From assembly GCF_051020765.1 (NCBI RefSeq), contig NC_134935.1, positions 12,835,579 to 12,899,578 on the forward strand: a DNA stretch of 64,000 nt, written 5' to 3'. The notes below the pieces were generated by a model. That model was not told where the DNA came from. It saw nothing but the letters and a program-made list of their open reading frames with translations, and searched no databases. The position numbers and the translations under genes are program-made. Positions 60,978 to 64,000 of this stretch are shown in pieces. Within the stretch, counting starts at the first letter, position 1, and each line of letters starts with the position of its first letter. The stretch is from Lasioglossum baleicum. Its lineage: Eukaryota > Arthropoda > Insecta > Hymenoptera > Halictidae.

Positions 60978-63225
60978 TATATTGTCATACTTTTTTTCTC
61001 AAGTGTATGTTCCACTTGAGCCACTAGAAATTTTCTCTATCTAATAGTTGGAAGCCTGTGAAACTGTATTATCACGTGCGCTACCACAATCTCGCAATTT
61101 ACTTAAGCATAGTCGAATTAATTTGGTCACCTTGTTGTCTCAAGTCGCAGTAAACAGCATAGTATGTATTCCGAGAGTTTATGACTTCGGCTAAACAGTT
61201 TTCATATTTCATGAAGGTGGTACGTTGTATTTAATAAAACGTTTTAACACGTATTCGAAGGCCGTCGCAACTTTTGACCGAGTCATGCTTCGATGTTCGC
61301 GTAACTTGAGCGTCGTGTTATTCAAGGGTTGCCTGTACATATTGAACTTGATCTCGTCGCTGGCAACGAGAGCGAGAGAGATCGTGCCGGAGTAAGATAG
61401 GGAGAGGAAGAGAGAGAGAGAGGCAAAATCACATGTGCACGCGTGTGTCGACTCGATCCGCAGCCGCGGATCGAGGTAAGTAAGGCGTACGTAAGCGAAT
61501 ACCTCCCGTATACGCTTACACAGCGGTGGTATACGTTCACGGTGTCGTCAAACGACCGGCCACGAATACCACAACCGGGAGAAGGCGAGATCATTCGTGT
61601 CCGCCAGAATTTATGGGGTCCGCTCGAACAGCACCGCTACAGCCTGCCGCTGAATTTGCATAGAGTCAAGCGCTAATAGTCGCAGATAACTGAGCCAGGA
61701 ATCGCCGGGGACGACGCCTTCGTGCCACGCGAACTCTCCGGCTTTTTTTTAACGGGAATCGAGATCCATGAGAGGGAGAAAGACAGAGAAACACACAGAG
61801 ATAAAGGAGACAGTCTCGAACTGAAACTAGCCCGCGTTTCCGATTTTCTCTAGAAACCGAGATAGTCGTTACAGGGTCCTGCAGGACACCGGATGCTTGC
61901 ACGACCATGCGAGTTTTGTTTTTGCAACCCGATTGGCAAACAGGACGCGAACCTGACCATCACGGCACGTCATCGCCACGGAATATCGTTCGAAAGGGAA
62001 ACTAATTGGTGGCCGCAAGGATCACTGATCCGGAAACTGGCTGCCGCTTAATTAGCCGGATCCTGTTTCGAACCGTTTCGAATTGTAATAACGACGCCAA
62101 GGAGAGACCGTTCCTTGCTTTAAGAGAAGTCGGGAACCTTGGCTAAGTTAAAAGTCGAGCTGTGTAATATTTTATTAAATATCACAGTCCGCGCGATTTT
62201 TTCGGTGATTCTTGTTTCTTAGGCGGCGCCAAACCTGTTGTTGACGACGTTTCTCCTTGATATCAAATATGAACTAACGTCGAGGATAACGAGCATGATA
62301 GCAGGCTTTACCCTTCGCAATTGGCGACTCTGTGGCGCCAGTCAAAGTATTACAGTTTAAGATCATTCTCCGATTGGTGAAGCCTGCGTTTAAATATCGT
62401 GTGATGAACCTTTTACAGATGTACTGTGTTGATGAGTGGACTGTTTGTAGGTTTATTTGTCTAGCAATCTTTCAACCTGTTCTTTGCGGCAGTTCTTCTA
62501 GACATGCTAGACATTGTTTGTTCTTACTAGTTTTGTTTACAAAATTTTTCTTATTAGCTTCATCATTATTTAGAGGGTTCAGAATTTTATTTGGATCAGA
62601 TTACGATCCAAATTAATTTCTGTTGATCTAACAAGGTGCATTTCATAGTGTATGCTTCAGAAGTATATTGATTTTTCCGAAAGCCCGGAACATTTTCCCC
62701 GCGATCCACTCGACGTTATAAAATTAGCGAGGGGTCTTTGACAAATATTTACCGGGAGTAAGGTGGCAGGACCACAACAACGTAGAGGATGCCTGTCATC
62801 TGGAAGTGAATCAGTGTCGGGTACTCGGAACTCGCATCAGCCAGTCGTAAAAGTCGTCTAGTCATCGTCTACGGTGTTACGCTCGGCGAGCTCCCGAAAC
62901 GGTAGACGGTGAAGTTGCATAATCATCGTGGGTTCAGAGGTTACCGACGGTCGTGAAGAAATAATCAGTAGCCATTGGCTTCCTTGTAGCCCGATACACC
63001 AGCAAACTATCTATCTCATCTCGCAGCCACAGAAGCAGCCAATCGTGCTCGATAAAGCGTGTTAAAGTGTTTGACGTTGGATCGGTACGCAGACAAGAGT
63101 GCATAAGGGGATATACCTCGGCCTCTAAAGGATTCAGCTAACACATCATTAAACCCTTGACGCGTCGGTTATTGTACACGTATGCAAATATTGAATAGTT
63201 TACGGAATTAGTCAGACAACACACA

Positions 63226-63228
<3 letters not shown>
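60978..63228. other. No gene recognised
   Basis: Mixed composition. One consensus donor-like site (GT at 61476) closes a CpG-rich patch, but no exon upstream is convincing. Confidence 0.5.
61401..61422 (+). repeat. Microsatellite (GA)n, short
   Basis: A GA run just upstream of a consensus donor-like site, ATCGAG|GTAAGT (GT at 61476). Confidence 0.9.

Positions 63229-63267
<39 letters not shown>
63229..63267 (+). repeat. Microsatellite (CT)n
   Basis: About 19 uninterrupted CT units. Confidence 0.97.
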
Positions 63268-63269
<2 letters not shown>

Positions 63270-64000
63270 CGGATGAAATCTCCTTAACGAGATAGAAAGC
63301 GAGTGATCGATCGAGAAACACGCTTGCGCTTTGACGCCTCCGCTATGTTGCGCGATTTTACGTGCTAACACTTCACGCGAAAATCCAGCTTTTTAGTGGG
63401 CACTTCTTAACCCTGCTTTGTCAAGAAACTCTTCTAACAAATTCTTCCAACAACTTTTTCGGGGAAACAATGTTTCGAGACGTAGAAGTTAAGAACTAAA
63501 ATGAAATATCAAAACCATTTTGTGCAACATTAAGCTACTTTAGTTACATAGGAAGATATGAGCTGAAAGATAATGTCTGAAGTAGCTCCGCGGAAATAAT
63601 TCTTGTGATTCGCGACGAGAATGCTTAAACACTTTCAACCCTTCGTTCCCTGTAACGTCGAGTTGCACTCGTTGTCTGAAGATTTCAAGCAAAATCTACA
63701 TTATTCATTTCTATTAGTGAAACACATTCAGAAAATATATTATACAACGTTGGGAACAACAAAGAAATTCTGATCATTGTAAATTTGAGGAAAATTAGTG
63801 TGGCTAGTTAAGACATTAAAGTTTACAATGAATTATATTTTTTACCTGCTTTAAGTCGAAATGAAATGAATGAAAAAAAAAATTAATTTTTATTTAACTC
63901 CCTTTCCTGTGATTGATGCAGACAATTTTGAGATTGCACGAAGCAATCTAGTGGTAGCAGATTTCTATATGGCGAATTGGCTCGTCATCCCCTAGTTAAG
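63268..64000. other. No gene recognised
   Basis: AT-rich right edge. It contains an AACCCTT-led small palindrome (63637-63671) and a half-copy of the type B dispersed repeat. Confidence 0.5.
63912..63940 (+). repeat. Dispersed repeat, type B left half only
   Basis: GTGATTGATGCAGACAATTT, as at 1540 but without the core. Confidence 0.5.

Overview
The window reads as nuclear DNA of an animal, most probably an insect and, by its texture, a hymenopteran (ant, bee or wasp). AT-rich stretches alternate with CpG-rich ones, GA/CT microsatellites are frequent, there are many short TA-flanked terminal inverted repeat elements, and the one convincing coding exon is bounded by GT/AG splice signals. There are no operons, ribosome binding sites, CRISPR arrays, tRNA or rRNA genes that I can see. 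The order-level placement is inference; the eukaryotic nature is clear from the sequence.

Only one protein-coding exon is well supported: 43407-43809 (+). It encodes a signal peptide, a glutamine-rich linker and most of a PAN/apple-type cysteine domain, and ends in a phase-1 splice donor. It resembles the N-terminus of insect apical-matrix proteins with PAN plus ZP domains (trynity/nompA-like). No continuation was recognised downstream, so the first coding intron probably exceeds 20 kb and the gene runs off the right edge. Two CpG-rich blocks upstream (39600-40169 and 41540-41994) each end in a good donor and may be alternative non-coding first exons. Between them lies a decayed tandem array (about 40230-41530).

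The rest is intergenic or intronic. The left 39 kb and the right 20 kb hold small transposon relics: a pogo/Tigger-like MITE at 8739-9038, a 621-bp element with about 68-bp TIRs at 19659-20279 that contains a second repeat, a 231-bp mariner-like MITE at 60747-60977, and solo Tc1/mariner-type ends. There are also local duplications, microsatellites and a few weak exon candidates (28095-28405, 35330-35462, 58834-58929).

The most interesting signals are repeat-level. (i) A short dispersed family of nearly 20 copies shares a core around GCATAAA..TCCGCAGTCTA but has two different upstream halves. (ii) A repeat pair at 12746-13040 and 19848-20122 has its middle segment in opposite orientations. (iii) A 139-bp near-perfect hairpin with internal pairing lies at 21963-22101. 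(iv) A hidden, highly diverged tandem array lies beside the probable promoter of the PAN gene. (v) Several short palindromes follow an AACCCTT-like lead.
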